A stretch of 64,000 bases of DNA, from assembly GCA_002457145.1 (NCBI GenBank), contig NTJP01000008.1, forward strand, positions 1-64,000, in the 5' to 3' direction. Every line of letters begins with the position of its first letter. Position 1 is the first letter of the stretch. A model generated the notes under the pieces. That model searched no databases. It was not told where the DNA came from and saw nothing but the letters and a program-made list of their open reading frames with translations. This DNA is from Marine Group II euryarchaeote MED-G38 (GTDB lineage: Archaea > Thermoplasmatota > Poseidoniia > Poseidoniales > Thalassarchaeaceae). The position numbers and the translations under genes were made by a program. Positions 27,421-36,370 of this stretch are shown here, in pieces.

Positions 27421-29394
27421 TTAGTTTTTATTACCACTAAATGGTAATGAAGAAGTATTAGCAAGTCTTGGAAAAGGTAAATCAACAATTTCATAATTAT
27501 TAACATTACCATTTGCAGCCCAAACATTCGACCAAATATTAAGATCATCCGAATTTAAATGATTAACTATAGTATTCAGAGCATTTTCCAAATTTCCAAA
27601 TTCTCCTCTCAACATTTCGCAAGTCTGTTCCGGTATTTGTAAATAGTTCATTGAATTACCTAAAGCACAATTTTTAGGCATTACAGACCATAATAATCTT
27701 CTCCCAAAACTAGAGTTAATAACTGTTTGACAAACTATTCTTGGACTATCTTTCATTTTCATATCGCCTTTCCATATTGCTTGTACTGTTTCGTGACAAT
27801 CTCTAGGCATATTTTTGACAAATGATGGATGATTGATTATTACATTTTTCCCATCTAATTTCAAATGACCAGATCTAATTAGAGGAACACCTTTTGTTTC
27901 TTCATTCCAATCAAAAATTCCTATGTTATTGCTCTGCTCTACTTCTCCTACTTTGATACGTATTGTTTTATCTCCTCTATTCAGCCAGTTGTCTTCCTCG
28001 CCCAATCGAGGCTCATCTGCGAGATTATTTATTGCATTTAACGTCTTTCGCCTCATTAAAGAATCTCTTGGCATTCTTGGGACAGCCCACGAAGTATCCG
28101 TCCAAGTTGACCACGGACCTCTTTCCAACTCTAGAAATGGAGCCTTAGAATTCAATCCTTCTTTATTTGAAAAATCACCACTTTCTAGTGGTCCGAAGCT
28201 AGTTAAAACTTCTGTTTTTCCTCCTGCTATCAATTCTATTACTAAGATGCCTTGAGAATGTCCTGGAAAGAGCTTATTACTTTCTGAAAAAGACCAACAC
28301 GTTTCCCATCTATTTTTAGATACCAATATTTTTCTTAGCGGAGAACTACTTTTCTCACGAAGCAATGAATCTGGAACTATCATTCTAATTTTACCATCTT
28401 TCTGAACAATTTGTAATGATCTTTCGACGTACAAACGATATAAATTAACATTACCTCTGAGTGCAGAATATCTCAATTTACCATTCAAATCACATATATT
28501 TCTAAGTTTTTCAGACATTCTTTTTCTTAATTCACTACCATTTTGTTGATTTCTAAACTTATCTTTGATTCTCAACCAAGGAGGCTTAGAAACAATAAAT
28601 TTTGGCTTTTCATTCCATGGCCAATCGTCAATTAAAATGTCTCTACAAAGAACATTATTCTCCAAAATCAATTCAGCATCTAATCTGCCTATTTTCCCTT
28701 TTTCTTTCTTCGAACTTACTAAGCCTAATTTCATTAGAATTATTATAATTCTTCTTCTTGTTGCATAAACTCCAACTTCTGAATAATCAAGAAGCTGTAA
28801 ACCTTCTAAAAGCCTAGTTGTATCTTCTTTTTTTAGTGATTCTTCCAAACTTTCACATCTTTCCGCATGAATTTTTAACATCCTGTCGGGGAATATTCCT
28901 GCGCCAACTGCTATATCTGCAAATGGAATAGGTATACCAGTCATAGTTTGATTTTCTAATTTAACATCATACTTATTTATTTCAGATTTAGTCTGTACTT
29001 CATTATTTATCTGTTCAGCATATGCTCTAAAGCCGGGAGGTAATGAAGATATGGAAATTGTAGCCAGTGGCTCTTTCTTCTTTATGGTATTAGTATTCTT
29101 AAATTCATCAGCCAATATCAAATCGGCTAATTTTACTTGTATGGATCCTATTCCTCTTACTGATCTACCATCTTGTCCTGCTTCATGTCTAGAAAGTAGT
29201 GTGTCAAGTACTGTTCCGGGCTCAGATAACAAACCAGCAGGTAAAGTTGGCCAATTTTTTGGAAGCGTTGCTGCAACAGGAATATTCTTTTCTACTGATT
29301 TTTCCCATGAATCAAGCCATATCTCAATTTGCTTTACTCTATCACAGCATTCGTGGTCAACTCTAGCATACCATCCAGCTGCTTCACTAACCAT
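27421..29394 (-). CDS. Divergent Eco57I-type DNA methyltransferase-like protein with altered catalytic motifs
   Basis: The 657-residue protein follows the layout of Eco57I/type IIG N6-adenine methyltransferases: an N-terminal helical part, a SAM-binding Rossmann core and a C-terminal target-recognition-like region (from about residue 400). Motif I reads DIAVGAGIF (residues 160-168; usual DPACGSGxF). Motif IV reads SKPPW (269-273; usual NPPY/W), so the residue before PPW is Lys. RMIVPDSLLREKSSSPLRK follows as in this family. Gly-x-Gly of motif I is kept, so SAM may still bind, but catalysis is doubtful. There is no restriction nuclease motif or partner. The preceding gene on the same strand may be a partner. 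Confidence 0.6.
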   Translation of the reverse strand: MVSEAAGWYARVDHECCDRVKQIEIWLDSWEKSVEKNIPVAATLPKNWPTLPAGLLSEPGTVLDTLLSRHEAGQDGRSVRGIGSIQVKLADLILADEFKNTNTIKKKEPLATISISSLPPGFRAYAEQINNEVQTKSEINKYDVKLENQTMTGIPIPFADIAVGAGIFPDRMLKIHAERCESLEESLKKEDTTRLLEGLQLLDYSEVGVYATRRRIIIILMKLGLVSSKKEKGKIGRLDAELILENNVLCRDILIDDWPWNEKPKFIVSKPPWLRIKDKFRNQQNGSELRKRMSEKLRNICDLNGKLRYSALRGNVNLYRLYVERSLQIVQKDGKIRMIVPDSLLREKSSSPLRKILVSKNRWETCWSFSESNKLFPGHSQGILVIELIAGGKTEVLTSFGPLESGDFSNKEGLNSKAPFLELERGPWSTWTDTSWAVPRMPRDSLMRRKTLNAINNLADEPRLGEEDNWLNRGDKTIRIKVGEVEQSNNIGIFDWNEETKGVPLIRSGHLKLDGKNVIINHPSFVKNMPRDCHETVQAIWKGDMKMKDSPRIVCQTVINSSFGRRLLWSVMPKNCALGNSMNYLQIPEQTCEMLRGEFGNLENALNTIVNHLNSDDLNIWSNVWAANGNVNNYEIVDLPFPRLANTSSLPFSGNKN

Positions 29395-29450
29395 TTAAAT
29401 CGAATATACTAGAAGCATTTTCTTTTTGAAAGATTGTATATATTTTTTAA

Positions 29451-30074
29451 TCAATTTTCGAGACCAAAAATATCTTGATCTAATTCAACAATCATTCTTT
29501 TTTGCAATAATATTGATATTGCTTCATCAATCTCTTTTTCATCTATTGCTAGAGTTTTAAATCTCTTAACCAAATGAGAATAGTGTACTACATTATTTCC
29601 AGATATTTTTTCATTTTCCATCATACTCAATATATGTTCTGAAACTATGGCTAATAATGGATCATCATCGAATCCAAGAGCTCCAAAATCTACGATTGCC
29701 TCGCCTTCATCAACTTGGTTATTTTTTCCTTTTTTACCTTTGTCTAAACTTTTTTCATTGTTTTCATAGACATCAAACAAATTTTTTTGGTTGGGATCGG
29801 TTATTCTTACTCCATCAGATACTTCTCTTTGTCTTTTTAATCTCTTTACTAGAGTTTCAATTCGATGTAATCTTTGCTCTAATCGTAATCTTTCTCTTCC
29901 AAGATGACCCTCAACTAGTTCTAACTCATCTTGGGCTCTTTCATCTAACCATTTTGATAAATCCCAGTTTGGTTCTATTCGCAACATTGTTTCCCATAAT
30001 CTTGCTACGGAGTCAGGAAGAGCCTTTATGTCAATCCGTGGAGTCTCTTTTCCATCCTTTGGCCCACTCTCCAT
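29451..30074 (-). CDS. Coiled-coil protein with C-terminal winged-helix-like region
   Basis: About 207 residues from ATG 30074 (a GTG lies at 30080). A long charged helix at residues ~40-90 (ELVEGHLGRERLRLEQRLHR and on) predicts a coiled coil. A Lys/Asp/Glu-rich linker follows (residues ~95-130), and then the C-terminal 75 residues resemble a winged helix (HYSHLVKRFKTLAIDEKEIDEAI, LLQKRMIVELD). It precedes the methyltransferase-like gene by 56 bases on the same strand, so joint action is plausible. The function is not recognised. Confidence 0.55.
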   Translation of the reverse strand: MESGPKDGKETPRIDIKALPDSVARLWETMLRIEPNWDLSKWLDERAQDELELVEGHLGRERLRLEQRLHRIETLVKRLKRQREVSDGVRITDPNQKNLFDVYENNEKSLDKGKKGKNNQVDEGEAIVDFGALGFDDDPLLAIVSEHILSMMENEKISGNNVVHYSHLVKRFKTLAIDEKEIDEAISILLQKRMIVELDQDIFGLEN

Positions 30075-30142
30075 AACCACCCATCACACTCGGCCGTCTA
30101 TCAATTATCCCATCCCTCATTAGGTTCAATAAAGGAGTTGAA

Positions 30143-31363
30143 GTGATAAATGAAGTCGCTCTGCCAAGAGCCATGACTGTCTACCGTCTGACTATTTTGC
30201 CTGGAGACGGTACTGGTAAAGAAGTGGCTAAAGAAGGGCAGAAGATTTTACAAGTTTTTCAAGACTACAGCCCATTAAATTTTGATATAACCGAAATTCC
30301 TTGCGGAGGAGAATACTATTTAGAAACTGGAATGGAATGGCCAGAAGGATCATTTGAACATTGTAGAGATAACTCTGATGCGATTCTATTGGGTGCAATA
30401 GGTTGGCCAGATGCAAAATTACCTAATGGTGACAACGCTGGAGGTTCAGTAATACTTGGGTTACGATCCGGCTTAGATTTGTATGCAAATGTTCGTCCAG
30501 TCAAACTATATCCAGGAGTAGATCATAAAATACATGGAAAATATATGCAAGTATGGGATTCAAAATTGGTTGACATGGTTTTAATTAGAGAAAATACTGA
30601 GGGACTTTATCATGCATTATTACGTCGTTCAGCATTAGCTGTATCCGGCCAAAATCCTGATGAGCCAGTAACTATAGAGAAATTTCCTGGATTGGAAGGT
30701 GAAGTTGCATGGGATCCAAGGCCAATATCAAAAAATGGTAGCCATAGAGTAATAGATTTTGGATTTAAATTAGCCAATCGAAGAATGGGAAAAACAGGAA
30801 TCCAACAAAAAGTTACATGTGTAGATAAAAGTAATGTTACCAAAGGATGTAGACTTTTTAGGAAAGTTTTCCAAGATGTTGCATCTGAATATCCTGAGTT
30901 AGAAACACATGAAGCATATATTGATGCTTTTACTATGTGGCTCATCCGTAGTCCAGAAGACTTAGACGTCGTAGTTCTACCAAATATGTTTGGAGATATT
31001 GCCACAGATTTAGCATCAGTATTACAAGGAGGATTAGGCATGGCTGCTAGCGCTAATATCGGTGATAATCACATGCTATTCGAACCAGTACATGGATCGG
31101 CACCTCAACATGCTGGAAAGAATATTGTTAATCCAATAGCAACAATTTCCTCAGTCCAACTTATGTTTGATAATTTAGGATCTAGACATAACGATGAAGA
31201 TGCAATATTATGTGCTGAATTACTTGATAGAGCTATTTCAGAGCATTTGGCTCAGAGTGACATAATTACTTATGATTTAGGCGGAAATGCCTCAACCTCA
31301 GAAGTCGGTACCGCAATTGCAGATAGATGCGCTGCAATATTAAAAGAGACTTTTAATAATTAA
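30143..31363 (+). CDS. Isocitrate/isopropylmalate dehydrogenase family enzyme
   Basis: The 406-residue NAD(P)-dependent decarboxylating beta-hydroxyacid dehydrogenase has ILPGDGTGKEV at the start, LRSGLDLYANVRPVKLYPG for substrate contact, RENTEGLYHALL, and the metal-binding signature NMFGDIATDLASVLQGGLGMA, then EPVHGSAPQHAGK. The motifs fit both LeuB-type isopropylmalate and archaeal NAD-isocitrate enzymes, so specificity is open. GTG 30143 is preceded by AAAGGAG with 5 bases spacing; ATG 30173 is the alternative. No leu or citrate-cycle genes are adjacent. Confidence 0.85.
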   Translation: MINEVALPRAMTVYRLTILPGDGTGKEVAKEGQKILQVFQDYSPLNFDITEIPCGGEYYLETGMEWPEGSFEHCRDNSDAILLGAIGWPDAKLPNGDNAGGSVILGLRSGLDLYANVRPVKLYPGVDHKIHGKYMQVWDSKLVDMVLIRENTEGLYHALLRRSALAVSGQNPDEPVTIEKFPGLEGEVAWDPRPISKNGSHRVIDFGFKLANRRMGKTGIQQKVTCVDKSNVTKGCRLFRKVFQDVASEYPELETHEAYIDAFTMWLIRSPEDLDVVVLPNMFGDIATDLASVLQGGLGMAASANIGDNHMLFEPVHGSAPQHAGKNIVNPIATISSVQLMFDNLGSRHNDEDAILCAELLDRAISEHLAQSDIITYDLGGNASTSEVGTAIADRCAAILKETFNN

Positions 31364-32985
31364 CAAAACTCATTTTTTTTACCAGAAAATATTGAACCTA
31401 TTATGAGCGTTGAAATTACAGATAAAAATCCAAAACCTGGCAAGAAAACTCCTCCAGTAGGCATTTGTGCCCACTCGTCGTAAAATCTAATTTGAAAATC
31501 ATGATTACTATATTCATCAGAACATGAACCTCCAACATTAACTCTATCTGTTCTTGTTACTGTATATGTATCTCCTGAAGAGGTATAGCCATCATTATCC
31601 GAGTCTGACCATGTTAATGACCAAATAAAACACTGATCGGTACTACTAGAATCTTGATCAATCAAACTAAGGTCTGCAACCACTGTAAAATTTCCCTCAT
31701 CATCCTCATATCCAGTTTGCATAGTTATTTCATTCAAGTAAACTTCTTCTGAATGATCTTCGCCCAAATTTCCACCCCAAGTTTTGGTATTTTCAGTTTC
31801 ACTTTCTTCTTCATTTTCAAAATTCATAGTCATTGATGTACGAGGATAGTTAGGATTTACCTCCATCTTTAAGTTATCAGCATCTAGTAATTGAATTCCA
31901 CAAGACTCTAAACCATTAACTTCAATCAAACTCATCTTCAAATGCTCTACTGGGTTACCTTCTAATTCGATATTTAAATCCCAAGTACCATTATTAGCAG
32001 TTATCATATGTACACCATCCTTTGTAGAAATATTCCAGTTATCAGCCCATGTTGAGTTTAAACCATCTAACGTTGGACCTTCTTCATTACAATTAACGCC
32101 ATCATTTACAACTTCATCATCCTCGGAATCCTCCTCATCTGAGAGTGGATCTGAAAATTGATAAATTTCATCTCTTGCAAAATACCACGCTCCAGACATA
32201 TCATCTCCTGTTCTATAATTTATTCCAGTAGAATTCTGAACTGTAGTTTGGTCAATAGAAACATCTCCTGAAAATCTGATTAACGTTCTTAAATAAGTCG
32301 TTTCTGTATCCGCATTAGCCCCAATCCATACCTCTGTACCGGTAGTATTTGCATTTCCTCCAAATACAGGGTCTTCTTCTGAAATTAATACACTCCAAAA
32401 CCTGATAACATTTTTACTTGAATTTAACACAATTCCCAAAACATCACAATCATCTAAATTATCACAATCTAATAATGTCCAAAATTCATTTAATTCCATC
32501 ATATATTCAGGTTCAAAATAACATATCCCCTCATCAGTAGCGTTGATATCATAATTCATGGCAATAGAATCACTACAACCAATTATCTCTAAATTATCCA
32601 AAATACCATCTCCATCCGAATCATATACACAAGAACCATCATCTTTAGTTGCATTAGAATTAAAATTGAATGCACCTAAATACATACATCCTAATATCGG
32701 ATCTGGGACTACTGGATATCTGCAAGAACCATCATCTTCAGTTGCCAATGAATTATAATTAAGTGCATCAGAATACATACATCCCAATATGGGAACATCA
32801 GGTTCAGGATAAACACACGAACCATCATCCAAAGTGGCAGATTCATTATAATTCATTGCATCAAGGTATGTACATCCAATAATTTCATCAGAAAAATCAT
32901 TATCTGAATTTGCATCTAAGCAGCCCGTAAGTGTAGAAATAAAAATTAAAAAAATAATTGCAAACCCTGATTGTACTTTTGTCAT
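31360..32985 (-). CDS. Exported lipoprotein with DGSC repeats and PGF-like C-terminal anchor
   Basis: From ATG 32985 (a TTG lies at 33024) a signal peptide ends in the lipobox STLTGC. Four repeats of about 30 residues follow, of the form GCxYxxAxNYNxxATxDDGSC, the fourth degenerate. Such repeats are known mostly from marine bacteria with multidomain cell-surface proteins. The middle is an acidic beta-rich region with paired Cys. The C-terminus has GVFLPGF, a hydrophobic stretch and GKKNEFC, resembling the PGF sorting tail of the giant protein at the window start. Having both a lipobox and a C-terminal anchor is odd. The 3' end overlaps the dehydrogenase gene by 4 bases. Confidence 0.75.
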   Translation of the reverse strand: MTKVQSGFAIIFLIFISTLTGCLDANSDNDFSDEIIGCTYLDAMNYNESATLDDGSCVYPEPDVPILGCMYSDALNYNSLATEDDGSCRYPVVPDPILGCMYLGAFNFNSNATKDDGSCVYDSDGDGILDNLEIIGCSDSIAMNYDINATDEGICYFEPEYMMELNEFWTLLDCDNLDDCDVLGIVLNSSKNVIRFWSVLISEEDPVFGGNANTTGTEVWIGANADTETTYLRTLIRFSGDVSIDQTTVQNSTGINYRTGDDMSGAWYFARDEIYQFSDPLSDEEDSEDDEVVNDGVNCNEEGPTLDGLNSTWADNWNISTKDGVHMITANNGTWDLNIELEGNPVEHLKMSLIEVNGLESCGIQLLDADNLKMEVNPNYPRTSMTMNFENEEESETENTKTWGGNLGEDHSEEVYLNEITMQTGYEDDEGNFTVVADLSLIDQDSSSTDQCFIWSLTWSDSDNDGYTSSGDTYTVTRTDRVNVGGSCSDEYSNHDFQIRFYDEWAQMPTGGVFLPGFGFLSVISTLIIGSIFSGKKNEFC

Positions 32986-33053
32986 GATTCTATGTTTAGA
33001 TATCTTTATTTGAAACTTTTTCAAATTAATAATTTAAAATATCATTTTAATAG

Positions 33054-33950
33054 TCAACTAAGATATTTAGTTCCTGTCATCTCTTCACTTATTTCCCATA
33101 GACGTTTTGCTATATTTTCGTCTCTTACTTTTTTATTCAGTTTTGCTTTTCCTGTAGAACCTCTCATTTCTATTATCCCAGTTGGGCCCCAATAAATGTA
33201 TTCAGTAGCCTTTGGTTCAGTTGCTGCAAAAAGTGTAGCCTCCGCACCTTTCTTTGCAGACATAGCAAAAAATATGTTTAATATTCGCCATAAAATAGAA
33301 TATCTTTGTAATTCTGTATTTGAATATCCTGGATGGCTACCCAGTGAAATTGTAGAGTAACCTTTAGCCCTTAAACGCTTATCTAACTCTATTGTAAAGT
33401 ACAAATTAGAAATTTTACTTTGTGAATAAGAACCCCATTTATTGTATCTTTTACGTTCACTATTTAGATCATCAAAATCTACTACTCCCGGATTATGTGC
33501 TATACTTGAAACAGTGATTATGCGACCACCTTCATTTTTCTCCAAAAGAGGAAGTAGTAAACCAGTAAGTGAAAAATGCCCAAGATGGTTTGTACCAAAT
33601 TGTAATTCAAAATTATTTTTTGTTTTTGAATAAGGAGGTATCATCACACCAGCATTATTTATTAGTACATCAAGTCGTTCATTTTCATCAATAAATTTCT
33701 TTGCAAAGTTACTAATATTTTCTAAGTCAGCAAGATCTAATTGGTATAATTTGATATCTGCTTCTGGAAAATCTTTAAGAATTTTTTTTCGTGCCAAAGC
33801 TGCTTTTTCTAAATTCCTACATGCCATGATCACACTTGCCCCTTTGGCTGCTAAACTATGAGCCATATGGTATCCAATACCGGTATTCGATCCGGTGATA
33901 ATTATCACTTTACCAGTTTGATTATTCATCATTTCAACTTTCCATTTCAT
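33054..33950 (-). CDS. Short-chain dehydrogenase/reductase (retinol dehydrogenase-like)
   Basis: A classical SDR of about 298 residues. The NADP(H) site is ITGSNTGIGYH with MACRN after strand 2, followed by NNAGVM, catalytic Ser in ITVSSIAH, and the YSQSK motif with catalytic Tyr and Lys. It resembles the retinol-dehydrogenase/WW-oxidoreductase branch, which reduces a wide range of carbonyls, so the substrate is unknown. ATG 33950 is preferred over the TTG at 33965. It diverges from the MFS transporter gene. Confidence 0.88.
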   Translation of the reverse strand: MKWKVEMMNNQTGKVIIITGSNTGIGYHMAHSLAAKGASVIMACRNLEKAALARKKILKDFPEADIKLYQLDLADLENISNFAKKFIDENERLDVLINNAGVMIPPYSKTKNNFELQFGTNHLGHFSLTGLLLPLLEKNEGGRIITVSSIAHNPGVVDFDDLNSERKRYNKWGSYSQSKISNLYFTIELDKRLRAKGYSTISLGSHPGYSNTELQRYSILWRILNIFFAMSAKKGAEATLFAATEPKATEYIYWGPTGIIEMRGSTGKAKLNKKVRDENIAKRLWEISEEMTGTKYLS

Positions 33951-34080
33951 AAATTCAAACCTCAATCTATTAGCTAGACAAAGATATCTGTTACAGTAAT
34001 CAAATTAAATCTTGTTTATTTTTAAAATCTAAAATATATTTATAAGATAAAGTTATTTGATTCACTCATCTCCAAATAAT

Positions 34081-35325
34081 ATGGAAAAACAATCCTCCTT
34101 GATAAATCCAGTCTTGATTTGTGGTTGTTTGATAATTCTTACAGGATTTTCAATTAGAGCATCTTTTGGAGTATTTCAAATTCCAATAGAGGAAGAATTT
34201 GGCTGGCCACGTGTAGAATTCAGTCTGGCAATAGCGATTCAAAATTTAGCATGGGGATTTGGGGCACCAATATTTGGAGCAATCGCCGAGAAGGTAGGAG
34301 ATCGCAAATCAATTATAATCGGTGCTATATTTTATTCTCTTGGTTTAGTTTTGACAGCTGGTGCAACAACGCCAATTGAATATCAAATATACGAAATATT
34401 AGTTGGTTTTGGAATTGCAGGAACTGGTTTTGGAGTTGTACTTGCAGTAGTCGGACGTGCAAGCGCCTCTGAACATAGATCCATGAGTTTAGCAATAACC
34501 ACAGCAGCTGGTTCGTTGGGTCAAGTCATCGGACCAATTGCTGCCGTTGCACTTTTAGTTCACGTAAGCGTACAAACAGTATTTCTTATCTTCGCAATAA
34601 CAATTCTTGCTACTCTACTTTTATTACCATTAATGAAAGCACCTGCAGCTGCCAGTAAAGAGCAGTTAGAAGAGAGCATGAGAGATATTCTAAAATTGGC
34701 TTCCAAAGACCCTTCTTTTGCTATGATTTTCATTGGATTCTTTTCTTGTGGGTATCAGTTGGCTTTTATTACAGCACATTTTCCAGCACTTGTCACCGAA
34801 ATGAGCTCACCAATAGATCCTAGTGGATGGTGTGGTGATTTAGGAATAGAAACTACCGCCGCTCTTGGAGGTTTTTCCATCTCTGTAATTGGCTTTGCCA
34901 ACATCTTGGGGACCTTACTAGCCGGATGGGCAGGTAAAAGATATCCTCGTAAATGGATATTATCTGGAATATATGCAGGCAGATCAATTTCAGCAATTTG
35001 GTTTATTTTAACACCTATCACGCCAAATTCAGTTTTGATATTTTCTTTTGCTATGGGCTTTCTTTGGTTAGCTACGGTTCCTTTAACAAGTGGTTTAATT
35101 GCTCATATTTATGGATTAAAGTATATGGCTACTCTTTATGGGATAGTATTTTTTTCACATCAATTGGGTAGTTTTACTGGCGTTTATCTCGGAGGAATAC
35201 TCTATGATAGTTATGGTTCCTACAATCTAGTATGGTGGGTCGGGATAGCTGCAGGAATTCTTTCCGCACTTATCCATATTCCAATACGCGAAGAATCTAG
35301 AGTAAAGAATTTGAATAAAACCTAA
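34081..35325 (+). CDS. MFS transporter
   Basis: About 414 residues from ATG 34081 (a TTG lies at 34057), with 12 predicted spans. The region GAIAEKVGDRKSIIIGAIFYSLG matches the MFS loop 2-3 signature, and GFGIAGTGFGVVLAVVGR matches span 4-5 of the monocarboxylate/oxalate-formate branch. The substrate is not known. A TATATTTATAA stretch about 35-45 bases upstream could be the promoter. The 3' end overlaps the next, converging gene by 4 bases. Confidence 0.88.
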   Translation: MEKQSSLINPVLICGCLIILTGFSIRASFGVFQIPIEEEFGWPRVEFSLAIAIQNLAWGFGAPIFGAIAEKVGDRKSIIIGAIFYSLGLVLTAGATTPIEYQIYEILVGFGIAGTGFGVVLAVVGRASASEHRSMSLAITTAAGSLGQVIGPIAAVALLVHVSVQTVFLIFAITILATLLLLPLMKAPAAASKEQLEESMRDILKLASKDPSFAMIFIGFFSCGYQLAFITAHFPALVTEMSSPIDPSGWCGDLGIETTAALGGFSISVIGFANILGTLLAGWAGKRYPRKWILSGIYAGRSISAIWFILTPITPNSVLIFSFAMGFLWLATVPLTSGLIAHIYGLKYMATLYGIVFFSHQLGSFTGVYLGGILYDSYGSYNLVWWVGIAAGILSALIHIPIREESRVKNLNKT

Positions 35326-36242
35326 TCATTATATTCTGGTTGTTTAATCCTTACAATAGCCCCAGTGAATAGAATAATCAATAAACTACCAATAAATAAA
35401 TTCCAATTCACTAATCTTTCAAAAAGTATTACAATAAAAAAAGAAAACATCAAAAAACTTAGTAGAAGAAAATGAATTAATGGAGCTCCCTTTAATCTAG
35501 GATCTAAGAAATTGTAAATATAAACATCTGCTAAATTAGCATATATTCTTGCCCAAAAAACATAGATTATACCAAAAATTATTGGTAAAGAAAAATATCT
35601 CCAATCTACTTCTATATTATTGATTATCAATGCTGCTCCTAATATTATGACATTCAGATTATGCATTACTATCTCATACCAATAAAATAAATGATCAATA
35701 TTATTACCTTTTGAAATTTCATTATCTATAATATGAAACGAAACAACACAAGTCACCAATATTGCACAACTATATGTTGTAGCAAAAAGTGCTGGGCTCG
35801 AAATAAGTATCCAATTGGGCACCTCATTACCAGATATATGAATCCATGAAGCCGCGGCAGAAATTGCAAAACTCAAGCCAAAAAGACCAAAATGCCACAT
35901 TGTAAATGCCGCAAGTCGTGTTATTCCAGATGAATGACGTTTGCGATTAATTCTTTCTTCAAAGTACAAGGGATAATCTGGAGCCCCTTTAGGATCTAAC
36001 GCCACCCATGCCAGAGTCACTAAACTTAGTATCGCACACAAAGTCCGAAATAATGCAAGTAATTCATCAGATAAATAATTTGAAGAGACAACAGAATCTA
36101 ATGCTGGCACATCTCGTAATAAATCATTGTAAAAAATAAAAAATAACATAATTAAAAATACGAAAGAAGTTATCAACGCAGTTTCTACATGCATATCTTT
36201 TTTCCCATAAGCCATCAATTTATGTCTCCCGATGAAACTCAT
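35322..36242 (-). CDS. Polytopic membrane protein, possibly FAR-17a/AIG1-like
   Basis: A 306-residue protein with about seven to eight spans. Segments MWHFGLFGLSFAISAAASW, YEIVMHNLNVIILGAALI and FGIIYVFWARIYANL recall the FAR-17a/AIG1 fold. In that family a conserved Thr and His act as a threonine hydrolase for fatty-acid esters; the His here would be in MHNLNV, but I cannot place the Thr with confidence. The assignment is tentative. It is convergent with the MFS gene and divergent from the next one. Confidence 0.45.
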   Translation of the reverse strand: MSFIGRHKLMAYGKKDMHVETALITSFVFLIMLFFIFYNDLLRDVPALDSVVSSNYLSDELLALFRTLCAILSLVTLAWVALDPKGAPDYPLYFEERINRKRHSSGITRLAAFTMWHFGLFGLSFAISAAASWIHISGNEVPNWILISSPALFATTYSCAILVTCVVSFHIIDNEISKGNNIDHLFYWYEIVMHNLNVIILGAALIINNIEVDWRYFSLPIIFGIIYVFWARIYANLADVYIYNFLDPRLKGAPLIHFLLLSFLMFSFFIVILFERLVNWNLFIGSLLIILFTGAIVRIKQPEYND

Positions 36243-36341
36243 GACATACTATGATTGGCCATAAGTATTCAGTTATTTGCGTAATTCGATTTTAAAATAT
36301 TATCAAATAAAATCACTATTCTAAAAAAATTATTATAAAAC

Positions 36342-36350
36342 TATAAAATA
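36342..36350 (+). promoter_or_regulatory. TATA box (box A) candidate for the following membrane protein gene
   Basis: TATAAAATA begins 29 bases before ATG 36371. This is the spacing expected for an archaeal box A with a leaderless transcript starting at or near the ATG. No factor B-response element can be asserted in the AT-rich context. Confidence 0.35.
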
Positions 36351-36370
36351 TCAGTTAACCAGTATTAACT

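Noticed and set aside
27306-27548. Separate 80-residue gene on the minus strand
   Set aside because: Its first half is out of frame within the methyltransferase-like gene; only its last part is of interest, as a possible frameshifted tail.
27421-29394. Calling the methyltransferase-like gene a BREX PglX or a complete restriction system
   Set aside because: None of the other BREX genes and no nuclease motif are near, and motif IV is altered.
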